Source: Cryptomeria japonica
Taxonomy: Eukaryota; Streptophyta; Pinopsida; Cupressales; Cupressaceae
Direction: 5' to 3'
Length of the DNA: 64,000 nucleotides
Assembly: GCF_030272615.1 (NCBI RefSeq)
Contig: NC_081406.1
Span: forward strand, 231,684,396 to 231,748,395
Shown here: positions 62,560 through 64,000 of the stretch, piece by piece
Layout of the letters: every line of letters starts with the position of its first letter
Numbering within the stretch: position 1 is the stretch's first letter
Notes under the pieces: model-generated
Seen by the model: only the letters and a program-made list of their open reading frames with translations
What the model was told of the DNA's origin: nothing
The model's database searches: none
Program-made: the position numbers and the translations under genes

Positions 62560-62889
62560 TTGATTTTTTGCAAAAAAATAAAAAAACAAAATAAAAAAAT
62601 CATTCAAAAAGAATGCAAAAGTCCCCATCGTCGGCCACCTCTAACACCCCCCCTTAAGCTAGACTCTAAGGAGAAGCAAAATCAGAAACTGAAGCCCAAG
62701 AAGAATTCTATAGGCAGTGAGCATTCCTCCAAGCCATCTCCTAAATCTTATTCTAAACCACCATTTCCTCCTAAACAAGGGAAATCTTTGCAATCTGGTG
62801 AGTCTTCCTCCAAGACTAAGAAGAAATCAGGAGATACTTGTAGTTTTTATGGCAAGGAAGGACATCTAGTTTCTAGGTGTTGGAAATGA
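62560..62889 (+). pseudogene. Copia element G gag, shortened, zinc knuckle damaged
   Basis: Only the last 110 residues of gag are recognisable: a Lys/Ser/Pro-rich stretch then DTCSFYGKEGHLVSRCWK. The second Cys of the CX2CX4HX4C knuckle is Tyr. Only 316 bases separate the primer site from this frame, too few for a full copia gag, so a large part has been deleted. Confidence 0.75.
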
Positions 62890-62892
62890 TTA

Positions 62893-64000
62893 GAGGCTTT
62901 AGAGGAAGCCATGCAGCAACATCACATCTCCTCACCTCAAGCGTCTTCTCCTTCCACAGGGAAAGGTCATGCTCTCACTGCTCGAGCTTCGACCTATGAG
63001 TCCACTTGGATTTTAGATTCTAGCGCTTCTCATCATATGACTCACACTCAGCAGTTGGTTACTTCTCTTGCCTCTTGTGGTACTTCACAGATTGTAGTGG
63101 GTGACTCAGTTTAGCTTTCAGTCTTGGGTTCAGGTTCTGTCTCTTTCGATGGGGGTACTCTGCAGGATGTTTTGGTTGTTCCTGACATCTCGACGAACCT
63201 CCTATCCATTTATCAGATTTGCCACTCTGGCTCTGGTAAGATAGTTGAGTTCTCACCACACGATGTGGTTATTCAGGACCTCCATGACTCTGATTTGGTT
63301 GTGGCTACTGGGAGTGTTGATACTGCACCTCACCTTTACAGATTTGATGGATTTGAGCCCTCTATGGGTGCAGGTTCATCTCTTATAGCACATGTAGATT
63401 CAAGGAATAAGCTTTGGCATGAGCGCTTGGGCCATGTCAACTACAAACATCTTTAGCAGATGAGTACGCAGGCACTTGCTCTTGGGCTCCCACAGATTTC
63501 TTGCACTGATGGTGTTTGTCATGGTTGTGTGCTTGGCAAGCATCACAGAGATCCCTTTCCGAAGGGAAGAGCTCCTCATGCTTTGGCACCTTGGGATTTG
63601 ATTCATAGTGACCTCATGTCATTCCATACTCCTTTTTGGGGCCAAGTATGTACTCACCTTTATTGATGACTTCTCCAGACGCACATGGATGTACTTTCTT
63701 AAGTACAAGTCTGATGTCTTTGATTCATTTTGAATCTTCAAGACATTTGTAGAGAAGCAATCTGGTTGTTCTCTTCGACAGATACGTATAGATAATGGGG
63801 GGGAGTATGTGAATCAGGCCTTCAGATATTTTTGCACTGAGCATGGTTTACAACATTAGTTTACTGTTCCCTACACCCCTCAACAGAATGGTGTTGCTGA
63901 GCGAAAGAACAAGACTTTACAGGAGATGACGAATTGTATGATTCAGTCCAGGTCCATGGATTAATCTTTTTGGGCTGAGGTAGTCAATTGTGCCAACTAC
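62893..64000 (+). pseudogene. Copia element G pol: protease and integrase
   Basis: The protease block WILDSSASHHMTH appears near 63,006 (Gly after the Ser is Ser here). The pre-integrase zinc head follows: LWHERLGHVNYKHL and then CHGCVLGKHHRDPFP. Integrase core residues are present: HSDL (first Asp), RIDNGGEY (second Asp), NGVAERKNKTL (Glu). In-frame stops occur at 63,112-63,114, near 63,454, near 63,732, 63,858 and 63,961, and a frame change near 63,655. It is cut by the window edge at 64,000. Confidence 0.9.

Larger units (their letters stand above)
61875..64000 (+). mobile_element. Ty1/copia element G, 5' half (runs off window)
   Basis: 5' LTR, primer-binding site, gag end, protease and integrase in the copia order (integrase before RT) in plus orientation. 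RT, RNase H and the 3' LTR should lie beyond the window. Many in-frame stops mark it as a dead copy. Confidence 0.88.

Overview
The window looks like a stretch of a large, repeat-laden seed-plant nuclear genome, most likely a gymnosperm (conifer type). This is inferred from one multi-exon plant glycosyl hydrolase gene with long introns sitting in tens of kilobases of nested, old, mutated LTR retrotransposons, LINE scraps, AT-rich spacers and unusual tandem arrays. There are no bacterial-type operons, and most open frames here are retroelement fragments or chance frames in low-complexity DNA. The species cannot be named from sequence alone.

Layout. 1-3,057: LINE RNase H scrap and a roughly 318-bp tandem duplication. 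3,058-17,412: an old minus-strand Ty3/gypsy element (A) split by a chromodomain-bearing Ty3/gypsy element (B, 5,179-11,437) with a clear 5-bp target duplication. 17,413-23,371: spacers, two LTR-like heads in opposite orientation, and a C/T-rich tract between them. 23,372-28,552: a plus-strand gypsy element (C) with 5' LTR, primer-binding site, a leader carrying a strict 21-bp array, and a broken gag. 28,553-29,895: the 3' end of a minus-strand copia element (F). 29,896-33,965: a large array built from a 20-bp CATATG-centred motif in both orientations, itself hit by a 1.6-kb solo LTR. 33,966-34,910: purine-rich tract and a 25-bp array. 35,025-38,262: a truncated element (E) with a 1.6-kb LTR and a coiled-coil-like reading frame.

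39,218-44,313 is the one convincing ordinary gene: a 13-exon family GH1 beta-glucosidase on the minus strand. Its exons join to an uninterrupted 505-residue secreted enzyme with both catalytic glutamates. On its far side lie a LINE RNase H remnant, a possibly retroposed pseudogene ending in an A-tract, and an AT-rich spacer.

49,490-57,512 is a complete minus-strand LTR element (D) with similar LTRs, a tRNA-iMet primer site and a 5-bp target duplication. It encodes a zinc-knuckle gag-like protein and a second, roughly 1,100-codon unknown protein, and no reverse transcriptase, integrase or protease that I can find. It appears to be a non-autonomous element that depends on proteins made elsewhere. 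57,518-61,222 holds a second copy of the CATATG array flanked by pyrimidine/purine tracts and by two short arrays sharing a CCCCGTACGCG core. 61,875-64,000 is the 5' half of a plus-strand copia element (G), running off the window.

The most unusual material is the two-orientation array system at two loci, the 21-bp array in a retroelement leader, and the pol-less element D.
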